A DNA stretch of 26,231 nucleotides from DAOQTX01 sp035340715 (lineage in GTDB: Bacteria > Bacteroidota > Bacteroidia > AKYH767-A > OLB10). Position 1 is the first letter of the stretch, and each line of letters begins with the position of its first letter. Below the pieces are notes generated by a model that ran no database searches, was not told the origin of the DNA, and worked only from the letters and a program-made list of their open reading frames with translations. Below, piece by piece: positions 7,770-17,116 of this stretch. The position numbers and the translations under genes were made by a program. The stretch spans positions 1 to 26,231 of the forward strand of contig DAOQTX010000042.1 in the NCBI GenBank assembly GCA_035340715.1. Reading direction: 5' to 3'.

Positions 7770-10013
7770 ATGAAAAAATTCAGCAGCTTTTTTTTGATAT
7801 TCAGTTTCCTGTGTATTATCCAGGCAGACGCTTATTGGAAGGATATCAATGAACAGTCGATTCGTCAACAATATGTACGTACGCTTACGCCTGAAAAGTA
7901 CAGGGTTCTAAATTTGAATCTTGTTGACCTACAATACGCATTAGAGCAGAGTTCGCAACGAGATGTTTCGAATGCAAAAGGTGTTCTTATTCAAATACCT
8001 AGACCAGATGGAAGCTTTGAAAAATTTGTTGTTTACAAAACCAATGTAATGGCTCCAGAATTGGCAGCTAAATATCCTGACATAAAAACCTATTCAGGAC
8101 AAGGAGTAGAGGATAAGATGGCCACAATACATTTAGACATCACTCCTTTTGGTTTTCATGCAATGATACTTTCCGATAAAGGTCAGTACTTTATCGATCC
8201 TTATTCACGCGACAACAGGCAATATTACATCAGCTACTTCAAGAGTGATTGCCAAAGTGCAAATGTTATGAAATGTGAATTCGAAAATGACTTAGAGCAT
8301 ACACCCATCGATCAAAGCATTCAACATCGTAATGAAGGAATTCAATTGCCCAGTCCACAATATACCAATGGCACAGAGTTGCGTACGTATCGATTGGCAT
8401 TGGCGTGTACCGGTGAATATGCCAGCTATCATGGTGGAACGAAACCTTTAGTATTGGCTGCCATGGTTACCACTATGAACCGCGTAAATGGTGTTTATGA
8501 AAAAGAAATTGCAGCCACTATGCAATTGATCGCAAATAATGATTTGATTATTTACTTAAGCGCGTCATCTGATCCTTATACCAATAATAATGGCGGTACT
8601 ATGTTGGGTCAAAATCAAACCACCATCAATAATATTATTGGATCACCAAATTACGATATAGGGCATGTATTTAGTACCGGAGGCGGTGGCATTGCTTCGT
8701 TAGCATCGGTGTGTAAGAGCAATAAAGCGCAAGGGGTAACAGGATTGTCAGCACCTATTGGCGATCCTTTTGACATAGATTATGTAGCTCATGAAATGGG
8801 TCACCAGTTTGGAGGGAATCATACGTTTAATGGAAACTCAGGTGCTTGTTCAGGAAATATAAATACCAATACAGCGTATGAACCAGGAAGCGGATCTACC
8901 ATTATGGCATATGCCGGAATCTGTTCTCCACAAAATTTACAAAACAACAGCAATGCCTATTTTCATAGTGCAAGTTTCTTCGAAATGGTAAACTATAGCG
9001 TATTAGGAACTGGAAACTCATGTGCTAACCAAAGCAATACGAACAATAATCCTCCTGTAGCCATACTTTCTGGTACAGCATATACAATTCCAATCAGTAC
9101 TACTTTTATTTTAGAAGGATCGGGATTTGATGCCGATGGAGACCCATTAACCTATTGTTGGGAACAAATAGATTTAGGGCCTGCCGGAAATCCTAATTCA
9201 CCTAGTGGCAATGCTCCTTTATTCCGTTCCTTTACTCCTGTAACTGTAGGGCATAGGTATTTTCCAAAAATTCAAAGCATTGTTACCAATACAACTAGCG
9301 TTGGAGAAAAACTTCCAAGCTATGCCCGCAATATGAAATTCAGATTGATGGTCAGAGATAATAGACTCGGAGGTGGCGGTGTAAGCTATAATGATACCTT
9401 AGTAAACATAGCGGTACACAACAGCGGTGCTCCGTTTTTAGTGACCGCACCCAATACAAATGTTTCATGGATTGGCAATTCAATTGAAACAGTAACTTGG
9501 GATGTAGTTGGTACTGATCAGGCTCCGGTGAATACACCACTGGTTGACATATTTTTATCAACGGATGGCGGATTTACTTATCCGATCGTGTTGGCTACTA
9601 ATACACCTAACGATGGTTCGGAAAACATAACAGTGCCTAACATTTCTGCTACACAGGCAAGAGTAATGGTTAGAGGTGCAGGCAATATCTTTTTTGATAT
9701 CTCCAATCAGAATTTCTCTATTAGTCCATTTGTTGGAATTGATGAAAATGAATTTGATCAACTCGTGAGCATAAGTCCAAATCCAATTTCTTCAAATGAG
9801 TTTAACATACAATTCAATTCTACTAAAAGTGGAAAAGTGTTAGTGAAGTTATTTGATGTAAAAGGAGAATTAGTAGAAATGTTTAGCTGGCTGAAAAGTG
9901 CAAATGAATCTACGGGTACATTCAGACTAAAAGGATTATCAGCCGGATCGTATTTCGTGCAGATTAATTTCGAAAATCAATCCACATCAAAACAATTGAT
10001 CAGAGTCAAATGA
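7770..10013 (+). CDS. T9SS-secreted reprolysin-like zinc metallopeptidase
   Basis: A 747-residue secreted protease, likely exported by Sec, carried across the outer membrane by T9SS, and then released or anchored. Domains in order: signal peptide (1-21); propeptide (about 45-160); a metzincin catalytic domain (about 205-420) with HEMGHQFGGNH at 341-351, giving zinc ligands His341, His345 and His351 and catalytic Glu342, and the Met-turn at Met379 (STIMAYAG); a PKD/cadherin-like module with FDADGDPLTY (about 425-540); a second beta-sandwich with STDGGFTYP; and a C-terminal type A sorting domain with the SPNPIS block and GLSAGSYFV (about 665-747). Related to the M12B-like proteases common in Bacteroidota. 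Substrate unknown. The preceding gene encodes a homologue of its propeptide. Confidence 0.9.
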   Translation: MKKFSSFFLIFSFLCIIQADAYWKDINEQSIRQQYVRTLTPEKYRVLNLNLVDLQYALEQSSQRDVSNAKGVLIQIPRPDGSFEKFVVYKTNVMAPELAAKYPDIKTYSGQGVEDKMATIHLDITPFGFHAMILSDKGQYFIDPYSRDNRQYYISYFKSDCQSANVMKCEFENDLEHTPIDQSIQHRNEGIQLPSPQYTNGTELRTYRLALACTGEYASYHGGTKPLVLAAMVTTMNRVNGVYEKEIAATMQLIANNDLIIYLSASSDPYTNNNGGTMLGQNQTTINNIIGSPNYDIGHVFSTGGGGIASLASVCKSNKAQGVTGLSAPIGDPFDIDYVAHEMGHQFGGNHTFNGNSGACSGNINTNTAYEPGSGSTIMAYAGICSPQNLQNNSNAYFHSASFFEMVNYSVLGTGNSCANQSNTNNNPPVAILSGTAYTIPISTTFILEGSGFDADGDPLTYCWEQIDLGPAGNPNSPSGNAPLFRSFTPVTVGHRYFPKIQSIVTNTTSVGEKLPSYARNMKFRLMVRDNRLGGGGVSYNDTLVNIAVHNSGAPFLVTAPNTNVSWIGNSIETVTWDVVGTDQAPVNTPLVDIFLSTDGGFTYPIVLATNTPNDGSENITVPNISATQARVMVRGAGNIFFDISNQNFSISPFVGIDENEFDQLVSISPNPISSNEFNIQFNSTKSGKVLVKLFDVKGELVEMFSWLKSANESTGTFRLKGLSAGSYFVQINFENQSTSKQLIRVK

Positions 10014-10128
10014 TTCTGATTAGAAAATTTGTTTAAGCACTTGTTGATTTAGGACAATACAGTGAGAGGTGAATTCGCTAATGCGGAATTCAGTTGATTG
10101 AAATGTCTAATTATTTGTTCTGTGCATT

Positions 10129-10224
10129 TTAGAAATTGGCAATGATGGCCAATGCAGTAACTAAAATGTACAACACAACAAACAAGCGAACAAAAATCTT
10201 TTGGCTATGTGATTCTACTCTCAT
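10129..10224 (-). CDS. possible 31-aa single-span membrane peptide
   Basis: ATG at 10224 down to TAA at 10129 encodes 31 residues. The first 13 are polar and basic (MRVESHSQKIFVR). The following 16 are an unbroken hydrophobic run from LFVVLYIL through ALAII, ending with Asn-Phe. This gives a positive-inside, single transmembrane helix and little else. On the same strand, CATCTTTG, one base from the TAnnTTTG box, lies about 28 nt upstream of the start. It is in a true intergenic gap, which is where such peptides persist. I recognise no family. Codon use cannot be judged over so few codons, and chance cannot be excluded. Confidence 0.4.
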   Translation of the reverse strand: MRVESHSQKIFVRLFVVLYILVTALAIIANF

Positions 10225-10348
10225 AATAGGTGTTTTATCCCTAAGAATGCAAAGATGGTGCCGAAAAAGTAAGGATAAAGAGTTTTTATATACTTTTTAT
10301 CCTCAAAAAGATTAAAATTCAAATAATTTCGATGTTTTTATTCAAAAT

Positions 10349-10380
10349 AAAATGCCCGAATCTGATTATTCGGGCATTTT
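10349..10380. terminator. intrinsic terminator of the FnIII gene
   Basis: AAAATGCCCGAAT (10349-10361) and ATTCGGGCATTTT (10368-10380) form a perfect 13-bp stem with a 6-nt loop. On the minus strand it is followed by a T-rich tract, so it ends the gene at 10409-12181; it could also stop plus-strand readthrough. Confidence 0.85.
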
Positions 10381-10408
10381 CAAAAGAGTTAAAATGATTC
10401 TATTTTAA

Positions 10409-12181
10409 CTATTGTACATAGATTTTAGCCATTTGAGCGCCTCTGGAATTACGTAATTCTACAAAATAAATACCTGGCTTAAGCTCAGTTGTATGAATTC
10501 GAACATTGTTTTCTCCTATTCCGCTCAGTGTGTTCAATGTCAGTACTACGGTGCCGTAAATATTTTTAACGTTCAATTGCTGATCAATAGAAATATCAGA
10601 CTCCCATTTTATGTTCACGAATTCTCTAGCAGGATTGGGATATACAGTTATGGCCGGTGGCATAGTAAAAATTTGAGGAACAGACCAGTTGCTAAATAAT
10701 ACCACTCCATTCGGATTGATACACTTGCTGCGAACTTGCCACTCATATATACCAAGAGGAATTAAACTATCAACCACTCTCATATTTGTTTGAGCATTTA
10801 AATAAGACCATGTGGATGGAGCAGAATTGATGTTGCGAATACGAAGGCTGTACTGTGCAGCTCCGGTATTGCTCCATACCAATACCGCTGATCCACCACC
10901 TTGAAAGGTAGATGTCAGGTTTGTGGGAACTGCGCATAGCGTGGTATTGCTTTGAGTGGTAAACACATTCAATGCGCTGAAAGGACTAAATGTAAATTGT
11001 GTTGAACCAGGCACTTGGCATTTACTTCTTACTTGCCATTCATAAACCGTCATCGGACTCAATCCATTGACTTGTTTTGAATTGGTTTGACTATTTAGAT
11101 AGGTCCACGTATTGGAAGAACCCAATACTCTATACCTCAAACTATATTGTGCTGCACCAGTATTCGACCAAATCAAAAATGCAGAGCTCATTGTAATTTG
11201 ATGAGCTTGTAAATTATTCGGAGCAAAACAGAATGTTGTAGAATTCTGCGTAGTGAATATTGAAGCCGGAGAAAAATTACTGAAAGTAACTACCCCATTA
11301 GGGTTTATACATTTACTCCTTACTTGCCATTGATACTGAGTAAAGGGCATTAAACCACTCACCATTTTAGAGTTGCTTTGACTGTTTAAGTAAATCCAAG
11401 TGTTAGACCCTACTTGTCTGTAGCGAATGCTGTATTGAGCTGCTCCGGTAGAGCTCCAGTTTAATAAAGCGCTGGTCTGGGTGATGTTGCTGACATGTAA
11501 GTTTTGTGGTATGGAACATACATTGGCATTGGGTTGTGTGGTAAAAAATCCACTGTTCGAAAAACCGCTGCCGGTAACCGTTCCATTCGTATCGGGACAA
11601 AGCGCTTCTACCTGAAACTCATAAAGAGTTTGTGGACTAAGCGGAGATAAAGAGGCATTATTAGAATTGGTAAATCCTATAGTCCAAGCCAAATTCATGT
11701 TTGCTTTTCTCCATCGATAATTATAGCCAATTGCTCCAGGAACCGACTGCCACATGATAACAGCAAAAGTGGAGGAGACATTGGTTGATGTCAAATTGGT
11801 CGGAGCCATACATCCTGTCCCTCCCGGCATTGTAAAAAACTGGGAAGGTGAATAAGGGGAGAAAACAATTGGTGTACCGATTGCATTTACACAAGCCGTT
11901 CTCACTCTCCATTCGTACGTTACGCCCGGAAGAAGATTCTGCGCTAGATAAAAGTTATTTACCGTAGTGTCGGTGGTCCATGTATTTCCTTGTGTAGAAA
12001 GTTTATAACTTACTTCATAGAAAGCTGCCCCTGGGACCGAACCCCAGTGCAGCATTGCAAATGATTGACTTACATTTGCAAATAATCCTCCAGGTGTAGG
12101 ACAATTGATTTGACTGTGCGAAGGGCTTGACAAGGTCAATACCATTGCCAATGCCATTAAATAACTAAGAACTTTTTTCAT
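10409..12181 (-). CDS. T9SS-secreted protein of five fibronectin III modules
   Basis: A 590-residue protein, probably a surface adhesin or matrix protein; no catalytic domain is seen. Signal peptide 1-24; five fibronectin type III modules at about 27-119, 124-216, 222-313, 318-411 and 416-508; C-terminal type A sorting domain 510-590 starting at VYPNPA and containing LKPGIYFVEL. Every module has a cysteine at its first position and a second about 70 residues later (27/97, 124/195, 222/291, 318/388, 416/487), which suggests one disulfide per module. Modules 3 to 5 are much more alike than 1 and 2. I start at 12181, where MKKVL begins a normal signal peptide; an in-frame ATG at 12265 would put a polar stretch ahead of it and over the promoter. 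Confidence 0.88.
   Translation of the reverse strand: MKKVLSYLMALAMVLTLSSPSHSQINCPTPGGLFANVSQSFAMLHWGSVPGAAFYEVSYKLSTQGNTWTTDTTVNNFYLAQNLLPGVTYEWRVRTACVNAIGTPIVFSPYSPSQFFTMPGGTGCMAPTNLTSTNVSSTFAVIMWQSVPGAIGYNYRWRKANMNLAWTIGFTNSNNASLSPLSPQTLYEFQVEALCPDTNGTVTGSGFSNSGFFTTQPNANVCSIPQNLHVSNITQTSALLNWSSTGAAQYSIRYRQVGSNTWIYLNSQSNSKMVSGLMPFTQYQWQVRSKCINPNGVVTFSNFSPASIFTTQNSTTFCFAPNNLQAHQITMSSAFLIWSNTGAAQYSLRYRVLGSSNTWTYLNSQTNSKQVNGLSPMTVYEWQVRSKCQVPGSTQFTFSPFSALNVFTTQSNTTLCAVPTNLTSTFQGGGSAVLVWSNTGAAQYSLRIRNINSAPSTWSYLNAQTNMRVVDSLIPLGIYEWQVRSKCINPNGVVLFSNWSVPQIFTMPPAITVYPNPAREFVNIKWESDISIDQQLNVKNIYGTVVLTLNTLSGIGENNVRIHTTELKPGIYFVELRNSRGAQMAKIYVQ
10658..12103 (-). repeat. tandem FnIII-coding repeats (about 280-290 bp unit)
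   Basis: Five consecutive units. Units 3-5 (10658-11518) share near-identical protein blocks: TGAAQYS in all three, WQVRSKC in all three, and CINPNGVV in units 3 and 5. This pattern points to internal duplication or gene conversion among the last three units. Confidence 0.8.
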
Positions 12182-12205
12182 TTGATTTGGTTTTTGGGGT
12201 TTATT

Positions 12206-12236
12206 CAAATTTAACGTACTCCTTGCAGAATCACAA
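12206..12236 (-). promoter_or_regulatory. promoter of the FnIII gene
   Basis: On the minus strand, TTG (12234-12236) is followed after 20 nt by TAAATTTG (12206-12213). Transcription would start about 20 nt before the chosen start codon at 12181, which supports that start over the longer one. Confidence 0.65.
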
Positions 12237-12289
12237 GGGAAGCAATAAAACATAGTAATTTTCATAATTTTGATCCAAAATAAATTTGA

Positions 12290-14731
12290 ATGAAGATTTC
12301 ATACAATTGGTTAAATGAATATCTGAGTGTAAAACTTGAAGTTGAACATTTAACCGAAGTGCTTACATCTATTGGACTTGAAGTGGAGTCGTTTGAAAAA
12401 GTTTCCAATATTAATGGTGGATTAGAAGGTTTGCTTGTTGGACATGTTATTGAAAAAGAAAAACATCCCGATGCAGATCGACTTAATGTAACTAAAGTTA
12501 ATATAGGACAAGAGCTAAGCTTACAAATTGTTTGTGGTGCTCCTAATGTTGCTGTTGGTCAGAAAGTTATTGTTGCACCAGTTGGCACAATGGTACATCC
12601 TGTTTCAGGTGAATCATTTGAAATAAGAAAAGCAAAAATAAGAGGCGTGGTTTCTGAAGGGATGATTTGTAGTGCAAGTGAAGTGAGCTTGAGTGATGAA
12701 AGTGATGGCATACATGTATTGGAATCTGGTTTGAAAGAAGGCACCATGCTCACAGAAGTGTTTGAAGTAAAAGAAGACTACATTTTAGAGATAGGACTTA
12801 CGCCCAATCGGGTAGATGCAGCTTCACATATAGGAGTTGCCAGAGACTTGAATGCATGGTCGAATTATAACGATAAAAATTCAAAAGTAATTTTGCCTGA
12901 GAGCTACTCTTTAAGCAACAATCAATCGAAAGAAACCCCAATCGATATTCATGTTGAAGATCAGAAAGACTGTCCTCGTTACAGCGGAATTTGTATCAAT
13001 AATATAGAAGTTAAACCATCGCCTCAATGGCTGGCCGATCGATTGAAATCTGTTGGAATACGTCCGGTAAATAATTTGGTCGATATCGGAAATTATGTAA
13101 TGTTTGAATTGGGTCAACCACTTCATTTTTTTGATTTGGATAAAATTGAAGGAAACAAAATAGAAGTGAAGAAACTGAGCAAGGGAACTCTATTCAAAAC
13201 TTTAGATGAGGTAGAGAGAAAATTAAGCGGTGACGAACTAATGATTTGCAATGCCCAAAAACCGATGTGTATTGCAGGAGTGTTTGGAGGAGCCGACTCA
13301 GGAATTACAAATTCAACAAAGAATATTTTTATTGAAAGTGCAAAGTTCAATGCATCACTGATTCGAATAGGTTCAAAGAAACATGGCTTAAAAACAGAAG
13401 CTTCGTATCGCTTCGAACGAGGAACCGATGTGAATACAACAGTTAAAGCACTCGAACGTGCAGTGCAATTGGTTCTTGAGTTGGCTGGAGGGACCATTAG
13501 TTCAAAACTGTATGATTGCTATCCCGAAAGTGAAGTAAATCCTGTCATCAACTACTCTGTTACTAAGAGTTCTGAATTATTGGGTTTCGATATTGGACTC
13601 AATAAAGCAGAAAAAATATTTCATGCATTGGGGTACCCATCAAGCAAGAAAAGTGAAGATGCACTTGAGGTAAATATTCCTTCATACAAGACGGACATTT
13701 TTTCGCAAGCAGATTTAGATGAAGAAGTTTTGCGAATGATTGGTTATGATAAAATACCATTAAAAGCAAAAGCAAACCATTTTGTAACCGTGAGAAGTAA
13801 CGCTACTTTCTTTGATCGATACAATGACATGGCAAACTATTGCCGTGCGCTAGGTTTTGTAGAGATAATGAATAACTCAATGACCGGTAGCATCAATGCT
13901 GAGAAGTTTTGGAACAAAGAATTTTTTGTCCAGATTAAAAATCCTTTAAGTAATGAATTGGATCTTTTGCGACCATCATTAATTATTTCAGGGCTTGAAA
14001 GCATACAGTATAATCTCAACCGTAAGCAAGAAAATTTAAAACTATTTGAATTTGGTAAGTGCTATTCTAAGAATGAAACTAATTATAAAGAGGAATATCA
14101 ACTCAGTTTGTTTTTTGTAGGGAAAAAATCAGAAACAAATTGGTTGAATCCTTCCGAAAAAAAATATGATTTTTTTGATATAAAAAATGCAAGCAATGAA
14201 TTGTTGGAAAGACTTGGAGGAGGTAATATTAAATTAGAATTGCATCATGGTGATTCGGATGATCTTTATGCGCAAAAGTTTGTTTGGAAAAAGCAAACTA
14301 ATGAAGTTGCTACTTTTGGTTTGCTCAGCAAAAAACTTTGTAAAGTCTATGATGTACAAGTTGATGTTTGGACCTGTGTGATTGACCTTCAATTCTTTTT
14401 GAATCAACAGAACAGTCAGAGTTTACGCATCAAACCGGTTGGCAAGTTTCCTGAAGTGAAAAGAGATTTAAGCATGTTACTGGATGAAAGTATCAGCTAC
14501 GACCAGTTGAAAAACTTAGCTTTACAGACCGATCAATATCTTTTAAAACAAGTTGATGTTTTTGATGTTTACAAAGGAGATAAAATTGAATCGGGAAAGA
14601 AATCCTATGCTTTGAGTTTTGTCCTACAGGATCAGGAATCCACTTTGGATGAACAGAGAATTGAGGCAGTGATGAAAAAATTGATGAGTGCTTTTGAAAA
14701 TAAATTAGGTGCAGTGATTCGTAAAGCTTGA
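12290..14731 (+). CDS. pheT: phenylalanine-tRNA ligase beta subunit
   Basis: The large subunit of the alpha2-beta2 PheRS, which charges tRNA-Phe; the beta chain also edits Tyr-tRNA-Phe. The 813-residue product starts MKISYNWL as in the family. It has the EMAP-like tRNA-binding domain with HPDADRL (59-65) and VCGAPN, the B3/B4 editing region, the EASYRFERGTD block near 370, the B5 domain, the catalytic-like core, and a C-terminal ferredoxin-fold anticodon-binding domain starting near FPEVKRDLS (about 720). Length is normal. The alpha-subunit gene pheS is not adjacent, which is usual for this phylum. The start is divergent from the FnIII gene; no SD sequence is visible. Confidence 0.96.
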   Translation: MKISYNWLNEYLSVKLEVEHLTEVLTSIGLEVESFEKVSNINGGLEGLLVGHVIEKEKHPDADRLNVTKVNIGQELSLQIVCGAPNVAVGQKVIVAPVGTMVHPVSGESFEIRKAKIRGVVSEGMICSASEVSLSDESDGIHVLESGLKEGTMLTEVFEVKEDYILEIGLTPNRVDAASHIGVARDLNAWSNYNDKNSKVILPESYSLSNNQSKETPIDIHVEDQKDCPRYSGICINNIEVKPSPQWLADRLKSVGIRPVNNLVDIGNYVMFELGQPLHFFDLDKIEGNKIEVKKLSKGTLFKTLDEVERKLSGDELMICNAQKPMCIAGVFGGADSGITNSTKNIFIESAKFNASLIRIGSKKHGLKTEASYRFERGTDVNTTVKALERAVQLVLELAGGTISSKLYDCYPESEVNPVINYSVTKSSELLGFDIGLNKAEKIFHALGYPSSKKSEDALEVNIPSYKTDIFSQADLDEEVLRMIGYDKIPLKAKANHFVTVRSNATFFDRYNDMANYCRALGFVEIMNNSMTGSINAEKFWNKEFFVQIKNPLSNELDLLRPSLIISGLESIQYNLNRKQENLKLFEFGKCYSKNETNYKEEYQLSLFFVGKKSETNWLNPSEKKYDFFDIKNASNELLERLGGGNIKLELHHGDSDDLYAQKFVWKKQTNEVATFGLLSKKLCKVYDVQVDVWTCVIDLQFFLNQQNSQSLRIKPVGKFPEVKRDLSMLLDESISYDQLKNLALQTDQYLLKQVDVFDVYKGDKIESGKKSYALSFVLQDQESTLDEQRIEAVMKKLMSAFENKLGAVIRKA

Positions 14732-14790
14732 TTGTTTTTTCATGAATCCCTTTTTTGTACCTTGCAAACCCTTATAAATAGAGTAAATAA

Positions 14791-17067
14791 ATGAGCGAAA
14801 TGATATTTGATTTGGAAATGATTAAGTCGGCTTATGCTTCTATGACAACAAAAGTTGAAGCAGCCCGACAAATTTTAGGTAAACCTCTTACACTAACAGA
14901 AAAAATTCTATATACCCACTTGGCCGATGCTTTGCCCAATGAAGCCTACGGCAGAGGTGTTTCTTATGTTGACTTTAATCCGGACAGAGTTGCCATGCAA
15001 GACGCAACAGCACAAATGGCATTGCTGCAATTTATGCAAGCAGGTCGTGATAAAGTTGCAGTTCCAAGTACTGTTCATTGCGATCATTTAATTCAAGCTA
15101 AAGCAGGAGCTGCGAGTGATTTAACAACAGCATTGGATAAGAATAAAGAAGTTTATGATTTCCTTTCTTCCGTTTCAAATAAATATGGTATCGGATTTTG
15201 GAAACCCGGTGCAGGAATTATTCACCAGGTAATATTGGAGAACTATGCCTTCCCCGGAGGATTAATGATCGGTACCGATTCACACACCGTAAATGCCGGT
15301 GGATTGGGAATGATAGCCATTGGCGTTGGTGGAGCAGATGCTTGTGATGTGATGGCAGGCTTGCCTTGGGAATTGAAGTTTCCAAAACTAATTGGCGTTA
15401 AACTTACAGGAAAACTAAGCGGTTGGGCTTCATCCAAAGATGTAATTTTAAAAGTAGCAGGAGTACTTACTGTCAAAGGTGGTACCGACCATATATTGGA
15501 ATATTTCGGACCCGGAGCACTCAGTTTATCTTGCACCGGAAAAGGAACCATTTGTAACATGGGAGCAGAAATTGGGGCAACCACTTCAGTTTTTGGCTAC
15601 GACCAGAAAATGGCAGAGTATCTGCGTGGTACCAATCGATCAGCGATTGCCGATGCAGCCGATAAAATTGGAAAACACTTAACCGGTGACCCAGAAGTAT
15701 ATGCCAACCCTGAAAAATATTTTGATCAGGTAATTGAAATTAATTTAAGCGAATTAGAACCACATATCAATGGACCTTTTACACCCGATTTAGCCTGGCC
15801 ACTAAGCAAATTTGCTGACGCAGTAAAAGAAAACAACTGGCCTGAGAAATTGGAGGTAGGTTTAATTGGATCATGCACCAACTCTTCGTATGAAGATATT
15901 AGCCGTGCAGCTAGTGTAGCCAAACAGGCAATGGATAAAGGACTAAAAGCAAAATCGGAATATACCATTACACCCGGTTCTGAAATGGTTCGATATACTG
16001 TTGAACGCGATGGTTTTTTAAAAGTATTCGAAGAAATAGGCGGAACCGTATTGGCTAACGCATGTGGCCCTTGCATTGGACAATGGGCACGACACAATGC
16101 CGATCCGGATAAAAAGAATAGTATCATCACATCTTTCAATAGAAATTTTGCAAAGCGAAATGATGGCAATCCAAATACGCACGCTTTTGTATCATCTCCT
16201 GAAATAGTAACGGCTCTAGCCATTGCCGGAAGCCTTTCTTTTAATCCTTTAAAGGATACTTTGACCAATGAAAAAGGGGAGCAAGTAAAGTTGGATGAAC
16301 CAAGCGGATTCGAATTGCCGCCTCAAGGATTTGATGTTAAGGATGCTGGATATCAAGAGCCTGCAGCGGATGGAAGTAAGGTAGAAGTAATGGTGGATCC
16401 CGGTTCAGATCGTTTACAGCTATTGGAGCCATTTCCGGCATGGGAAGGAGTTGATCTCAAAGGATTAACCCTATTGATTAAAGCGAAAGGTAAATGCACC
16501 ACCGATCACATATCAATGGCGGGACCTTGGTTAAAGTTCAGAGGTCATTTAGATAACATTAGCAACAATATGTTGATTGGCGCAGTGAATGCATTCAACG
16601 ATAAAACAGATTCGGTAAAAAATCAATTGAATGGAGCCTACGATTCAGTGCCTAAGGTTCAACGAGAGTATAAATCAAAAGGAATGGGATCTATTGTAGT
16701 TGGTGATGAAAACTATGGCGAAGGATCTTCAAGAGAACATGCTGCCATGGAACCACGTCATTTAGGCGTTCGAGCGATATTGGTGAAATCTTTTGCTCGA
16801 ATTCACGAAACAAATCTTAAAAAGCAAGGAATGCTGGCGCTGACTTTTGCAAATAAAGAAGACTATAATAAAATTCAAGAAGATGATCAGTTTGATATTA
16901 TAGGATTGACTTCATTTACCCCAGGAAAGAATTTAAATATTGTGTTGCATCATAGTGATGGTAGCACAGATTCATTTGAAGTGAAACATACCTACAACGA
17001 AAATCAAATTGAGTGGTTTAAAGCAGGAGCCGCTTTAAACATTATCCGCAGTCAAATAAAAGCCTGA
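14791..17067 (+). CDS. acn: aconitate hydratase
   Basis: Interconverts citrate and isocitrate through cis-aconitate in the TCA cycle, using a labile [4Fe-4S] cluster. The 758-residue product has the three cluster cysteines at 362 (GSCTNSSYED), 425 and 428 (ACGPCIGQW). The swivel domain carries GDENYGEGSSREHAAMEPRHLG at about 640-661, with the substrate-binding Ser and Arg. TDSHTVNAGGLG near 167 is typical. At about 755-780 residues, and with this N terminus, it belongs to the mitochondrial-like group rather than E. coli AcnA (891) or AcnB (865). A weak TACCTTG box lies at 14758-14764, but no well-spaced -33 partner was found. The gene ends within a terminator shared with the opposing fasciclin gene. 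Confidence 0.95.
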   Translation: MSEMIFDLEMIKSAYASMTTKVEAARQILGKPLTLTEKILYTHLADALPNEAYGRGVSYVDFNPDRVAMQDATAQMALLQFMQAGRDKVAVPSTVHCDHLIQAKAGAASDLTTALDKNKEVYDFLSSVSNKYGIGFWKPGAGIIHQVILENYAFPGGLMIGTDSHTVNAGGLGMIAIGVGGADACDVMAGLPWELKFPKLIGVKLTGKLSGWASSKDVILKVAGVLTVKGGTDHILEYFGPGALSLSCTGKGTICNMGAEIGATTSVFGYDQKMAEYLRGTNRSAIADAADKIGKHLTGDPEVYANPEKYFDQVIEINLSELEPHINGPFTPDLAWPLSKFADAVKENNWPEKLEVGLIGSCTNSSYEDISRAASVAKQAMDKGLKAKSEYTITPGSEMVRYTVERDGFLKVFEEIGGTVLANACGPCIGQWARHNADPDKKNSIITSFNRNFAKRNDGNPNTHAFVSSPEIVTALAIAGSLSFNPLKDTLTNEKGEQVKLDEPSGFELPPQGFDVKDAGYQEPAADGSKVEVMVDPGSDRLQLLEPFPAWEGVDLKGLTLLIKAKGKCTTDHISMAGPWLKFRGHLDNISNNMLIGAVNAFNDKTDSVKNQLNGAYDSVPKVQREYKSKGMGSIVVGDENYGEGSSREHAAMEPRHLGVRAILVKSFARIHETNLKKQGMLALTFANKEDYNKIQEDDQFDIIGLTSFTPGKNLNIVLHHSDGSTDSFEVKHTYNENQIEWFKAGAALNIIRSQIKA

Positions 17068-17092
17068 AAAGAAAATCTTTCCAGGCTTTTAT
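17056..17092. terminator. bidirectional terminator overlapping the acn stop
   Basis: ATAAAAGCCTG (17056-17066) pairs with CAGGCTTTTAT (17082-17092); after one A/C mismatch the stem continues with AAAG/CTTT. The left arm contains the last codons of acn, so the terminator is partly coding. Confidence 0.85.
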
Positions 17093-17116
17093 TTGTTTTG
17101 GTTTTTCTGATGCGAT

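Larger units (their letters stand above)
10014..10408. other. 395-nt gap: small ORF, hairpin, terminator
   Basis: Between two convergent T9SS genes. It contains an imperfect hairpin at 10071-10091 (GAATTCGC, loop TAAT, GCGGAATTC with one bulged G) that lacks a T-run, a small minus-strand ORF at 10129-10224, and the strong terminator at 10349-10380. No clear terminator follows the peptidase stop directly. The AT-rich stretch at about 10265-10345 shows nothing I can name. Confidence 0.6.

Noticed and set aside
12282..12289. TAAATTTG directly before the pheT start codon as its promoter
   Set aside because: Transcription would begin inside the first codons, and no TTTG lies 19-22 nt upstream; probably chance in AT-rich DNA.
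15726..16268. 180-codon minus-strand open frame inside aconitase
   Set aside because: Antisense to a strongly conserved gene, with no promoter box or signal sequence; treated as a shadow.
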